Origin: Diogma glabrata
Lineage: Eukaryota; Arthropoda; Insecta; Diptera; Cylindrotomidae
NCBI GenBank assembly: GCA_963693315.1
Contig: OY856186.1
Coordinates: forward strand, 133,007,841 to 133,071,840
Direction: 5' to 3'
DNA length: 64,000 nt
Numbering within the stretch: position 1 is the stretch's first letter; every line of letters starts with the position of its first letter. The notes under the pieces were generated by a model that did no database searches, had not been told where the DNA came from, and saw nothing but the letters and a program-made list of their open reading frames with translations. The position numbers and the translations under genes are program-made. Below, piece after piece: positions 53,315 to 64,000 of the stretch.

Positions 53315-54500
53315 TTTTTTAAATTTTTTTTATTTATTTTTTTATTTTAGAGTTTTTAGTTATATAATTTTACCTACAAATAAGTTAACCACATTATTTC
53401 ACAGAAAATACACCATAAGTAAAACTAGCAATTAAATCACTTACCGAAAATTTAATATTCTTTGAAATTTAAAGTAATTTTAATAAGGTTAATTGCACTA
53501 TAACAATTGTAATTATGTTATTTAAACATCCAGTGTAAAATTTTAGTACGTTTCTTTGCTCATTGTATTAATTTTAAGTTGTACATAAATTATTAAATAT
53601 ATATGTTCGCACTAAATCAAGTTTTTTTCGGAAAAAAGGTCTGAATTATAGAGATTTTTCCTTAAAATTCGAATCGTTATATTACTGTATGTAATTGACA
53701 GATTACATACAGCAATGATAATTAGAAATCATTAATTATGTATTAAAATATATTGAAAAAATAATAATTATGCATCTATAGTAAAAAAAACTTAACGAGA
53801 ACACAAAACAATCTGGATTTAGAAGAAATAACAATTATTTAAAATTTTCGAAATACAAATCACGCATTATTTACAATTTAAGGCCATTTTTCATATAAAA
53901 ATGACAAAAATGTGTAATATGTCCTCTATTATAATGAGATACTCGGTATGAGCAAAATTTCAGCGTGGTAAATGGGCATTCAGATCTTATGGATTTTCAT
54001 ATTTTCATACATAATAACTGATTTTTAATTATCATTGCTGTATGTAATCTGTCAAATACACCAAAATAACGATTTGAACTTTAAGAAAAACGGTCTATAA
54101 GCTTTGAACGAAATGTCATACTTTTATTTTTATTGTGTTCATTATTTATAATATAAGGCCTTTTATCCATATGAAATGACACAAACATGTATGATGTCTA
54201 TGATTATAATGATATACACAGTATTACCAAAATTCCTTCGCTCAAAATGAGTCAACCAGAGGATGAGGATTTCAGTGCAATTCTTTAAGGTCTTTCAGAA
54301 TGAAGAAAAATTTGAATTTTTTTTCTTCAGATTTATAAAGTTTTTTGCTTTAAAAGTTTTAGAAATACGTACTGACTGCTTCAACAAACTTGTCTTTTCA
54401 ATTTGGGATCAATCACATAATGGGAAGTTACTGAAAAATGAATCAGAAAATTCCACCCATCAAAGCTCTCAAGAGTCAAGTTAAATAAAAGTGTGTAAAA
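53315..54500. repeat. 1.19-kb repeat unit, copy 2
   Basis: Inverted copy of 36445-37630 adjoining the MITE in the same relative position. The hAT-like ends are absent here, so MITE plus unit form a mobile or duplicated block of their own. Confidence 0.85.
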
Positions 54501-54742
54501 AGTGTTGTGTAATAGGGTTTAGATTATGTGTCACAACAACACAAAAATACCTTTTAAGACCTAGGTCCCACAACAATTGGCGTTCTAAGGTGTTGATGAA
54601 CGCTTATTTAAACCTCTGCGGGTTGAAGTCACCTGAGACTAAGGATTCCGGCAAACTATTCCATTTGTATGCAGTTCGGATAAAGAAGTCTTTCTGCGAT
54701 CTGCCAGTATGACAGTGCGGGATCTCGACCGTTTCACTGGTT
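54490..54742 (-). pseudogene. Non-LTR retrotransposon 3' end fragment
   Basis: The minus strand encodes the last part of the protein seen at 5767-6322 (CHTGRSQKDFFIRTAYKW, FNPQRFK) followed by the GTTGTTGTGGGACC tail. It has the same stop after the final Lys as the first copy, so that stop is a family feature or both come from one source copy. Confidence 0.8.
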
Positions 54743-54925
54743 GTGTGATAGGATTTATTGTTTGGTTATCCATGTTTTACAAAACATTTAAAAAATAACA
54801 AACAAAAAAGATTTGCGTCCATTAACATCCTTAGAACGCATGTTGTTGTGGAACCTTTGTAGTTTTATGCGTTGTTGTGATGCATATTGTAATACCTTCT
54901 ACTACACAACACACTTTATTAAATA
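54743..54925. mobile_element. Long-TIR element, copy B, right piece
   Basis: Continues 52702: TGTGATAGGATTTATTGTTTG, then TTTGCGTCCATTAACATCC and the non-LTR-type tail. It corresponds to 48410-48590. Confidence 0.8.
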
Positions 54926-55021
54926 AAAAACAACTCAAAACCAATAGCAGATGCTTGGTGTTTTCTTTAAAAATTAGTAAAATAATTGTTTTAACAATTT
55001 AAAAATGGTGACAAATAAATG

Positions 55022-55445
55022 CCCTGGTTAAATATTCCAATTCAAACCTATTGAATCCTATTAAATCCAATATAATTTCAATAGGATTAAATCGGATTGA
55101 ATTGGTTTAATAGCCAATAGGAAGACTTCGATCTACCAATTAAAATTTAATCGGAATGAATGGAAAATCAACAGGAAAAGAGGTTCTGTAGGATTCTAAT
55201 GGAAATTTCCAATTAAATTTCAATCGGAAATCAAGAGATTCAATAGGAAAAACGAACTTAGAAAAAATTAAACAATCTTATGAATTTAACAGGATTTAAT
55301 TGGAAAAGATTTAATAGGAATGAATAGGATTAATCGGAATTCTGCAATGGAAATTTCCAATTAATTCCTATTTATATACATTTCCTATCCATTCCGGTTG
55401 AAAAATTTTTTTTCAATTGGTTTCAATTGGAATGTTTAACCAGGG
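55022..55445. mobile_element. MITE with CCCTGGTTAAA ends built from AATAGGATT words
   Basis: Inverted ends: CCCTGGTTAAATATTCCAAT on the left and, reversed, CCCTGGTTAAACATTCCAAT on the right. The whole 424 bp consists of variants of AATAGGATTNAATCGGAAT and its complement. No coding content. Confidence 0.85.
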
Positions 55446-56619
55446 TGGATTGACAGTTTACTATTTGTCAAATCATTAATTACAAATACACATACATTAA
55501 TATTTACCTAATTGTTCAAAATAACTGCAAATTCGATTTAACCCTGAAATAGTACGAAATAAATTAATTTATTTACAAATATGAGCCCTTAATTATGAAA
55601 GTGGTCTAAGTCAAAATTTGAACAAATGAGATTTGCCGTTATTGCGCATCAAATTATTTTAAACTAAATTAATGAATGTAATATTACGATATTGTCTAAA
55701 AGGATTTCTTATTAATAGTACTTGTTATTTGAAATATTTTATTTAATTCATTTAGTGGCCTAAGTCAAAATTTGAGCAATATTAGATTATTCGTTATTTC
55801 ACATTAAGTAAAAATAACCGTTGGATTGTGGTAGCTATTTTGTCATTACATCAATATATATTATTAAAGCGTAAAAGAGCGTAAAATAATAATAATGGAT
55901 AAAATTATCAATGTAAATGAATTTTTCATAAAACTCGAATATTTGAACGTACAGACTTTCTTCAGATAATCTAGAGAATCGTGGGAATCTTCAAAATCTT
56001 TAGAGAACCTTTATTCATGTGAATCAAGGGATTCTTCAAAATCTTTAGAGAACCTTTATTATTCTGAGAATATTTGACCACTATTTTCTTTGGAGTATTT
56101 TCACTCCGATTACATATTTTCATTTAAAACCAAAAACACGAATCTTTGTTTTCATTTAAACTAAATTTAAAGTAAAATGGATATTGTTTGATGGTTTACT
56201 GTTTCTGGTTTTGTTTTAATTTAGAATGAAATTAAAATATATATTGTTTGGCAGTTACTTCTTTCTGGCAATAGAAGAATAATAAAATATTTTTTTCTAT
56301 AAATTGAAAGAGAAAAAAATGCTGCATGGAATCCTGTATTTTTGTGTTTATTTTCACAGGAGTCTTTTCTTTTGTGGAAATTATTTTCAATATAAAATTT
56401 GAATTTTGAAAGATAGCTTCAATTATTTTTATAGTTTTATAGTGTACAATCACAAAATACATTTATAAAATATTGCTTATCCTGCATATTTTATAATCTA
56501 AGTATAAAACATATATAAAACAAAAAATACAAAAAAAAATGTTTTAAACAATAGAAAACGCGTTTTAAACAAAAATACAGTTTTTTTTGGTTTTTTTTAA
56601 AGTGTTTTTAACCAACGCT
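55446..56619. other. AT-rich stretch with small duplications
   Basis: No gene. Diverged duplication of TAAGTCAAAATTTGA (55607 and 55761) and a two-copy repeat of TCTTCAAAATCTTTAGAGAA followed by CCTTTAT (55989 and 56032). Confidence 0.6.
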
Positions 56620-56621
56620 GG

Positions 56622-57320
56622 GTTTTAAAAGGTTTTTGTGTGTTGTTGTGACACATTTTGTAATTCCAATAACACAACAATTTTTATTTACAAAAAAAAT
56701 TAAATAAGTTTTATGAAAAACATAGAGATATAAGGGGAAGCCGTAAAATAGATCATTAAAGTTCAATAAAACAACAACTTACCTTGTTTATATTTCAAAG
56801 CTATTAAAGATGTTTTCATTGTTTTTATTAAAATTTAACTGTTACTCAATATACACACCACCAACTTTTGATTCTACGATTATTCCACAAAGTTTTATTT
56901 AATTGTATTCCAAATATTGAAGTGATGTGCTGCAAGTAATAATACACTATTAAAACATGGTTTAACAATTGCGGCAAACTTGTAATTTTATTAAAATATC
57001 AGATTACGTTGTCTCATTTATGTTAAAATGAAGGGGAATCCGTAAAATAGTTCATCATTAAGAACAATCAGAATACGAAGTTCAATAAAACAACAACTTA
57101 CCTGGTTTATTTTAAGGCCTATAAAGTGGTTTTAATTGCAGTTTGACTCCAAAAATCATTAGTAGTTATTTTCCCGAATTCTTCTTTAGTACGAATTGCC
57201 TACAGTTCACAAATTCGGCTGCCATTTTAGTTTTTTTTTAGGTCTTAAAAGGTATCTTTGTGTTGTTGTGACAAATTTTGTAATTCCTGCTACACAACAC
57301 TTTTTATTTAAAAAAAGAAA
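56622..57320 (+). repeat. Recurrent retrotransposon tails and 249-bp repeat, copy 2
   Basis: Tails at 56622-56700 and 57240-57310 (GTTGTTGTGACA...TACACAACA). Between them are a diverged partial copy (56735-56800) and the full 249-bp repeat (56999-57247) shared with 9727-9975. Confidence 0.75.
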
Positions 57321-57609
57321 TAAAAAAAATAATTTACATTAAAAATTGATTAACTTTTATGATTTTTTTATAATTAATTAACCTAATAGTCCCTGGCCAT
57401 CACCTATTTAATTTGATGATCACCACATATTTTATACTTCGTAAGGCGCTTGTCCTTGATGAGTCCTACAACGTTTTTACCTGCCGTTTTCCTCGATTCG
57501 GCCGCTTTTTTCCTCAGGAAACTCCGAAACATGGCGATTTCCCAGGGTCTTGTATATTTATTACCATAGTTTTGTTATTTATCAAAGGGGGTGGAAATTT
57601 GTTTTATAA

Positions 57610-57945
57610 AACGAGAGTTAATTTGTCCGACAAGAAATTGTTTGCTTTTGTCGGGTCCAACAACTCAAACTCGACAAAATACCAGGGTATTGAAAATCAA
57701 TTACCACAAAACTAGTTTTCACAGGATTGTTTAACAAAAATTAGAGAAACTGAAGGGTCATGTTGTCCGACAAATTTTCGGCCGCGTTTTTCCAGTCCGA
57801 CGACTGGAAGTCGGAATCCTGACGGGGTAGTGTTTATTGATTACCACATGTCGAATAAAAATGAAACACGATAAAAAACCATTTATTATAAAAAATCGAG
57901 TTGTCCGACAAAAATATAGCCCCGTTCGTCCAGTCCGACAATAGA
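57610..57945. repeat. TTGTCCGACAA palindrome family
   Basis: TTGTCCGACAA occurs near 57620, 57762 and 57900. The last two are followed by CCAGTCCGAC about 20-35 bp later. A 100-aa frame (57413-57715) spans the first copy and has no motif. Confidence 0.6.
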
Positions 57946-58182
57946 ATGAGGAAAATATTTCAGGAGAACGACTATTTTTGTTTCTTTGTTAAAATTGCTA
58001 ATATTCATGAACAAATTTAAGTATAAATTTATAACGTAACATTTTTTTAAAGAAAAGTCGTTTACAGATGGCACTGTAGAAAGATGAAAAACGTGTTCTA
58101 GACAGAGTTGTGAAAACTTGACCTCGAACAATTTATATCATCAAAAATTTTAACCACTGAAGTTCGAGAAAATAATGAACAA

Positions 58183-58382
58183 NNNNNNNNNNNNNNNNNN
58201 NNNNNNNNNNNNNNNNNNNNNNNNNNNNNNNNNNNNNNNNNNNNNNNNNNNNNNNNNNNNNNNNNNNNNNNNNNNNNNNNNNNNNNNNNNNNNNNNNNNN
58301 NNNNNNNNNNNNNNNNNNNNNNNNNNNNNNNNNNNNNNNNNNNNNNNNNNNNNNNNNNNNNNNNNNNNNNNNNNNNNNNNNN
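58183..58382. other. Assembly gap of 200 N
   Basis: Exactly 200 N bases, probably a scaffold gap of arbitrary length. Frames translated across it are meaningless. Confidence 0.99.
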
Positions 58383-59370
58383 TCCTACAGCGATGTAGGA
58401 CTCTGGAGGAGTCCCTCCATAATTTCAAAAAAATTCGAAAAATTTTTTTTTATTTTTCTTCAAAATTAACTTTCTTTTCCACGAAAACAATAGTAAAGAC
58501 TCTGGCGGCGTGGAAGCAGTTCCCTGCTTCAAACGCGCAGGAGCAAAGGAAGTCTGAGATTCCTCAGACTCTTCTTTGATGGGGAGTTGCGTCCCTACGC
58601 CTCCAGCAATGATCCCTTTTTGTATTTGTAAAACGCAAGGGTGAGAATGATTCTTCGGGATCATTCTCAATGGGCTTTACAAACCCACGGACCCTAGTAA
58701 CGGCTGGGTTTCTTACTGGCACAGGGAATGCCAGAGGTTTCCAGATGCCAGGCTTAGATATTTGTGAAATGGTGTATACGCCTATCACATCCAGCCTGGT
58801 CATCTGGTTATGCTCTGGGTTCGCTGTGGCAGCGAGATTCTCAGCTGGGCTAACGACTCCATAACGTTAGAGTCCCCTCCCAGGAGCGTTAGCACCCTAT
58901 GGTCTGAGTTGTCCGGTTCTCGCGAATGATACTGGGGAACATCTTCCAAAGCAGTTCGATATCAACTGCTGAGGGAAGATGTTCGCTCAGCCTTCATGTC
59001 GCGAGTTAATTGGATTAACTCAGATCATAGCACCTCCCCGTATGTTTCGTCGTTCTCGATCACGGATGGGAAGTGTCGGTTGATTGAATAATGGTGCAGA
59101 GGATTTATCCTCTGACCATTCCAGCGGCACTTGTCATCCGGGTGACGGGCCGACGACACATATCCCACCTTATTCCTGTCTCACCCCACCTCCTCCTTTC
59201 CTTATTCATCCCTTCTTGCTCCCTTTCCCTTACCTTGTTCCCATCCTTTAACGTAGTGTAATTTTAAACTTTTTTTTGGTCCCCAAACAAACAAAAAAAA
59301 AAAAAAAAAAACAAAATAAATCAACATAAATTAAGAAAGAACGGCGATCACCACTTCCAACCCCAGAGTG
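58383..59370 (+). other. GC-richer segment packed with short hairpins
   Basis: About 1 kb with markedly higher GC than its surroundings. Successive self-complementary words include TCCTACAGCGATGTAGGA (58383-58400), GGAGGAGTCCCTCC (58405-58418), GAAGCAGTTCCCTGCTTC (58513-58530), AGTCTGAGATTCCTCAGACT (58551-58570), a stem at 58643-58668 closed by C-TTCG-G, a two-part stem at 58937-58984, GAGTTAATTGGATTAACTC (59003-59021) and an 18-nt palindrome at 59097-59114. A poly-A tract follows at 59287-59310. It is probably the untranslated region of a retrotransposon; I recognise no protein in it. Confidence 0.7.
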
Positions 59371-59429
59371 GTGAACTCCCCTCATGGTTGGTCCGTCCGT
59401 CTGTCCTTCGTAAAACTGAGAAAAAAAAA

Positions 59430-59570
59430 AATTTAATAAATATATATATTAATAGATTAATAAATAAATCTTTATTAATAAATAAATAAATAGATAAATA
59501 ATTCATAAACAACTATATATTATTAATAAATGAATAAATAGATGGATATATAAATAAATAAATATCCTTC
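59430..59570. repeat. (TAAA)n-like microsatellite
   Basis: Runs of AATAAATAAATA with TAGA and TATATA interruptions. Confidence 0.9.
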
Positions 59571-60223
59571 AAAACCACTGATAATTTTGGAAACTAAATA
59601 TTTTTATTCAATATATTTTAGATCCGCTAATCATAAAACAAAACAATACAAGAAAAAGGAAATTAAATAATAAAATATAATACAATTAAATGATATAATA
59701 CAAGAGAAGGAAATTAAATAGTCAAGTACCATACAACTAAATAATAAATAATAACTACTATATAACAATCAACGAGGGATTAATACCAAACAACTTTAAA
59801 CATTAACCTTAAGTACATTTTCTGTTGCATGTTAATTTTAAGTAATTTTTTTTTTGAATCCAAAATAGTATACCTACTATACTAAAAATATACAGTAGAT
59901 ACCACACGTATTATATAGTGTAAATTATACATATGTATTTCGAAGTTTTCCAGAATTTAAGGAAATCAATAACATTAAATTCTTGTGATCCGTTGTATAA
60001 TTTCAGGCTATTTGATCAATTATTAAAGAAAAAAAAAAAAAACAAAACAAAAAATATAATATTTCTCCGATCAGTAGATCAATTCTTTTTAATTAACAGA
60101 ACATACATATGTATATATTATAATACGCAAAATATTTAAATTTATAATTTTAAGTTTAACTTGCCTGTCAAACCGGTAGGCTTGCCGCACTTCTATTTGT
60201 TTTGTTGTTTGTTACTCAGTTTT
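59571..60223. other. AT-rich stretch
   Basis: No gene or repeat supported; includes an A-rich frame at 59933-60139 without motif. Confidence 0.5.
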
Positions 60224-60264
60224 GAGTATCGGGAACCGTCAGACCTGCCCGGAATTGGGTCTGT
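60224..60264 (+). repeat. 41-bp direct repeat, copy 1
   Basis: GAGTATCGGGAACC and CAGACCTGCCCGGAATTGGG recur with a few changes at 62091-62131. The pair is 1.87 kb apart and brackets the helicase pseudogene and a GC-richer decayed segment. It may be what remains of terminal repeats. Confidence 0.7.
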
Positions 60265-60763
60265 AAATTTTCTTTTGTGCTCATCTTCTGCCATAGTTGT
60301 AGTATACCCATTTTCTTTCACAGTACAATTTTTACCTTGTTTGGTCAAATCAAATACAAGCATCAGCCAGGATAGTTTTTTTTTGTGTGTTACACACTCG
60401 GCTGTTGTCAGATTAACATTTTTTTTTAAAGCAAAAATTATAATTGTCGAATTGGAGGAAAATATTGCGCAGCTGTTTGAGGTTTGAAACGCGAAATTTC
60501 CATATAATTTTTTTTAAATTCTGCCCTAAAAATATTTAAAGTGGTCAAATACGGTTATGAAAATTTTTTTGTTGATGATTGAATAATTAAATTAAAATTT
60601 AAATTTTGGTTACGCAATTCCACAGCCAGAAAATAATTCCAATGAAATGAAATTGTAGATTGTAGAAATAGAAAAACATTTTCCGGTTGATTTCGTGTAA
60701 GCAATGTTCTTTGTTCACCAATTCTCAATCCCGGGTCGACGCTGTTTTAAATTATTGATTAAC

Positions 60764-61080
60764 GATGAAGGGCGCACATGAGCAAACACAACGTCTTGAA
60801 TTATTAGAAAAATATAAGAGAATTCAACTTTCGTATTCTAATCACAGTCACGCAGAATTGATGCAGAAAATATAAATTTAATAATAAATCTTGATGTTCC
60901 AAATCCATCACTGAATTATTTACATCGAATTGGTCGAGCGGCACGGTCCTGAAGTTTTTGGAGTATCAATAACATTTGTTTAAACCGGCTTGGATAGGTT
61001 CAAATTTCAAAAAATGTCAGTTTTAAAATTTCCAAGTTCAAACGATCAAGTTGTTGATTTTGTTACGATGTGGAAAAGTT
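60764..61080 (+). pseudogene. DEAD-box RNA helicase fragment (DDX20/Gemin3-like)
   Basis: Frames read EQTQRLELLEKYKRIQ, then RILITVT, and after a frameshift [19 protein letters not shown] and [11 protein letters not shown] (60923-60946). The last is motif VI (HRIGRxxR) of DEAD-box helicases, and the preceding DVP-x-x-x-x-YLHR is the usual lead-in. A TGA follows at 60949, then FGVSITFV in another frame. The region around motifs V-VI most resembles DDX20/Gemin3, an SMN-complex helicase, but assignment within the family is tentative. No introns appear within the 300 bp, as in a processed or transposon-captured copy. It is dead. Confidence 0.75.
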
Positions 61081-61189
61081 AAAATATGATAAAATTTATG
61101 ATGCTGATGATAGTGGAAATGAATCAATCGATTCACCAAATTCTCAAATAATTGACAACCAGAAATTCTGTCAGTGGCAAGTATATTGA

Positions 61190-62090
61190 ATCACCTATGA
61201 ATGAATTTAAGACAATAATTGATAGATCTATTGCCGACAATAAGCTCCGACATTGTCTGTTCCTGTGTTCGCAGATAACCTAATTTCAGGCCAGGTGAAA
61301 TGCTGGCTTGGGGTATAGATATTGAGACTCTTCCAAGGGGCGAGGTATGGAGATTGTGGTTACCCGAGGAATACGCTGACGAGTGTATTGCGAGGGCCCC
61401 CAGTCCACCAGCTTCCTCTCTTGGGGGTTTAGCCAAAAACAAAACATTGAATTCTGTCGTAATATTATTTTGAGCGATGCGGGGAACTGCAGAAAATCCT
61501 CGGTATCGCTCTCACAAAAGTTTGCGAAGCCAACGTTTGAAGGTTGGTAGGTAGCGCTGCTTACGAACTGGAGGACCTGGCTTCTAAACGTAGAGGTGTT
61601 TACCATTCCAAGGACATTCGTGCCTAATATCGGTGATAATTTCTTTTGTCCCTACGTTAGTAACTCTCGCTTGTGTTTTACCGCCATTGTAAGTCAAGAT
61701 TATCGACGGCCATATGAGGGTAGTTTCGTCTTGAATTCACAGTTCAGTAAGCGGGTATCAGCTGTGGTGTTCGGGTCTTGTTTCAAAAATTTTTTTGGTT
61801 TTGACTATCTATAAGTGTAAATTCCGTGATTGAACGTATTTGAATTTGGTTCAGTTGGTTGCCTTGAGTCTACGTGAACGATCTTCCGAGTCACTTGGAC
61901 GGAAGCGTACAACAGTGTGGCCCGGCTAGCGAGTCGGAGACGCATGAGACTCGTGTTAGTTCAGGTGTGGGTTGCGAGCCTGCATAACGAAAAAACGAAA
62001 TTGTGTCGGATGTTTCATTAAAGAAGTCGGTCCTACGGTGTTTCTCCTTTCGATCTGTAGCAGATTGAATCAATTTTTTTTGTGACTTTA
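61190..62090. other. GC-richer decayed segment
   Basis: About 900 bp with higher GC than its flanks. It includes overlapping frames on both strands (61286-61606 minus, 61596-61814 plus) without recognised domains. It is likely part of an old transposable element bounded by the 41-bp repeats. Confidence 0.4.
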
Positions 62091-62131
62091 GAGTCTCGGG
62101 AACCCCCAGATCTGCCCGAAATTGGGTCTGG
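62091..62131 (+). repeat. 41-bp direct repeat, copy 2
   Basis: Partner of 60224-60264 (GAGTCTCGGGAACC, CAGATCTGCCCGAAATTGGG). Confidence 0.7.
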
Positions 62132-63730
62132 AAGATTTTAGTTACCCACCGCTTGCAATAGAGTAGAATACTGATTTTATCGATACCCCTCCCATAAGTT
62201 TTTTTGTATATTCTTAGATACTTCGTTACTTTGTTTCTGCTAAGACTGCGTTTGTAATACTGATCGCATTGATTGCTAATCTGTGGTACGTCGAGGGCTT
62301 CACCCAGCTAACATGTATATACAAGGTCTATTGGCGACCAGCCTATGCTTTTTTCAACTTCTTTTTGGTCGTAGGTGTTCGTCCAAAAAGCACTTGTTCT
62401 GTAATGGATAGTCTGGCATAATGTCAGAACGCAGTGTATTACAGTCGCAGTTTCCTTAGTTGTTGTTCCTTATATTAATCTGTCCCACTTGTAATAGATT
62501 CTCATCCCTTCGTCATCAATAGTCATATTTCATGTAGTTTCCTTAACCCATAGTTTCCTTATATTTCTCAAAATCTACTAAATCTGCAATAGCCGGACAA
62601 ACGTATGGGGAGAGGGAAAATTACACTAATTACCTTGAATTATTTATTCATTAATATAACACACTATTGGTTAATTTGAATTGATTAATAATTTTCCTTA
62701 ATCATCATCCGTATAATCACTACAAATTAATCAGAATTTAATCTTACAACGCACTAAAATTGACGCCCGTTATACTTCCATTCGATTGTTCTCGCCTTAC
62801 TACTTGAGTTTGAACTTTTTTTTTGTTTCAAAACACAAACCGTAATGAAACAACGAAATTCTTAAAACCTCACAACAGCTACGTGTATTTTGTTTCCAAT
62901 CGTCAACATACAACGAATTGCTATTTTTGCTTTGTTGACCATTTGATTTGTCTTTGTATGGGTGTTTTGCTTTCAACAATCCTTCCGTGTTTGATCCGAA
63001 CTTCACTGTATTGATATTGCCGAATGTAGTTATTAAATTTCCAAACATCATATCCATGATCGAATCTGCATCTAGTTCATTTTGAATTCAATTATAAATG
63101 TTATGGATGTGTCGGAGATATTCTGGATCCCAACCTTATTTTAGTACAATATTATCAAGTAGCAAACGGTTTTGTGAACTATAATAAGTTCCCAATAATT
63201 TGAAAGTCTGATGTAAATTAATTATCTCTCATCTAAACACTGTATTCGAGTTATTGCGAGACTACAAAATTTGGCTATATAATGAGCCACTGTAGCCTTT
63301 TCACCTGCTTATTCTTTGTGTGCTACTGATCTCTTCTCATGAATGACAAAATTATATGGAAAAATTTTGCATTCATGCATTTTTTCTTAAAATTAAGTTA
63401 ACATTAAGTAGTTCAAATTTTATTTAAATTAAATTTAATATTAAATTATTCCAATTAGTGCAATTTTTTTTAAATGTTATGTCCGATTAGTTCAATTTAG
63501 TAAAAATTTATATGTGTGGTTCAAAACCAAAATAAAATCAAAGTTTGTAAAAAAATATATTATATGTTGGTACTGTGCAAAAATAAAAGAGAAAAAAATT
63601 AATAAATCGTACATGTTTTGTGACGTCATCTAAACAGTAAACGCGATCTCTTATGTTTGTGATGTAAATCCACAAACGCGCTTATTCTATTACATTCTGA
63701 TTCTGGTATTGACGTCTTTTAGTCAATTGG
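62132..63730. other. Stretch without supported genes
   Basis: AT-rich DNA with no recognised coding region. A CRE-like palindrome TGACGTCA lies at about 63621. Confidence 0.5.
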
Positions 63731-63931
63731 ATGTCAAAACAACCGCCAGCTGTTGTGTTATTAATATTTTTTTTTGCTGTTGACGTTTACCCGCCGAATA
63801 TTTTGGGTGTGGTAATTTGTGTGTTTTCGGAGAGGATAATCTCAGTAAAAACAATTCTACCTTTTTTTTTGGATGTTACTGAACCAACTAAGATATCAAT
63901 TGAAGAGCTACAAAACCAACGAAAGGATTAA
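63731..63931 (+). CDS. Weak 66-aa ORF
   Basis: The frame starts MSKQPPAVVLLIFFFAVDVY, with a hydrophobic segment that could be a signal sequence, and ends EELQNQRKD. A potential 5' splice site (CACAGGTAATG) lies about 10 bp after the stop. No family recognised; it may be chance or a first exon continuing beyond the window. Confidence 0.2.
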   Translation: MSKQPPAVVLLIFFFAVDVYPPNILGVVICVFSERIISVKTILPFFLDVTEPTKISIEELQNQRKD

Positions 63932-64000
63932 CTGGAACCACAGGTAATGAATATTATGGAATTATTTAGTGAAAGAAGACTCATTACATGAGAACGTTGA

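Noticed and set aside
58150..58579. Frames spanning the N gap
   Set aside because: Most of their length is undefined sequence.
58383..59119. CRISPR array or tRNA cluster in the hairpin-rich segment
   Set aside because: The palindromes differ from one another, there are no repeated units with spacers, and no tRNA fold with anticodon arm is visible.

Overview
The window is AT-rich eukaryotic repeat DNA, most likely from an insect or another arthropod. The evidence is GT-AG introns, Ty3/gypsy, Jockey/CR1-type and Penelope-like retroelements, hAT-like and foldback DNA transposons, Helitron ends, microsatellites, tRNA-like repeats and one scaffold gap of 200 N. I see no intact single-copy host gene. 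The one recognisable host-derived sequence is a broken DEAD-box helicase fragment near 60.8 kb.

Layout. 0-10 kb: a non-autonomous TIR transposon carrying a tRNA-like repeat, a 5'-truncated non-LTR retrotransposon, and a Penelope-like element whose RT/GIY-YIG reading frame sits between 0.66-kb inverted arms. 10-12 kb: a MITE and a decayed gypsy polymerase (gypsy 1, minus strand). 12.4-34.8 kb: one full-length gypsy element (gypsy 2) with 1.17/1.19-kb LTRs, a 4-bp target duplication and a primer-binding site. It is split at its fifth gag codon by a 12.7-kb Polinton/Maverick-like element. 35.2-38.8 kb: a hAT-like non-autonomous element with a foldback MITE inside. 38.9-50.4 kb: a third gypsy (gypsy 3), cut up by MITEs and a 7.2-kb cluster of Helitron, foldback and long-TIR pieces. 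50.9-57.3 kb: a Jockey/CR1-type retrotransposon and further nested repeats. 57.3-64 kb: a short palindrome family, the gap, a GC-richer segment packed with hairpins, and the helicase pseudogene.

The centre of interest is the Polinton-like element (15690-28390). It is a giant palindrome: two nearly identical 5.2-kb arms in inverted orientation around a 2.3-kb unique centre, with AG...CT ends and a 6-bp target duplication. Each arm carries a packaging-ATPase pseudogene and a GTSF1-like double CHHC zinc-finger gene; the right copy is intact and spliced, the left has a nonsense codon. The centre encodes a 77-residue protein with the PP1-docking and eIF2-docking signature of the PPP1R15/GADD34 family, a protein with a transglutaminase-like Cys-His-Asp pattern, and a small membrane protein. 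I find no polymerase B or integrase gene, so the element must be non-autonomous.

Taken together, this is a virus-like element that kept its ends and accessory genes and lost its replication genes. The accessory genes look aimed at two host systems: the piRNA pathway (GTSF1-like) and stress-induced translational shut-off (PPP1R15-like). Domain assignments rest on motifs seen directly in the sequence. Their roles in countering host defence are inference.
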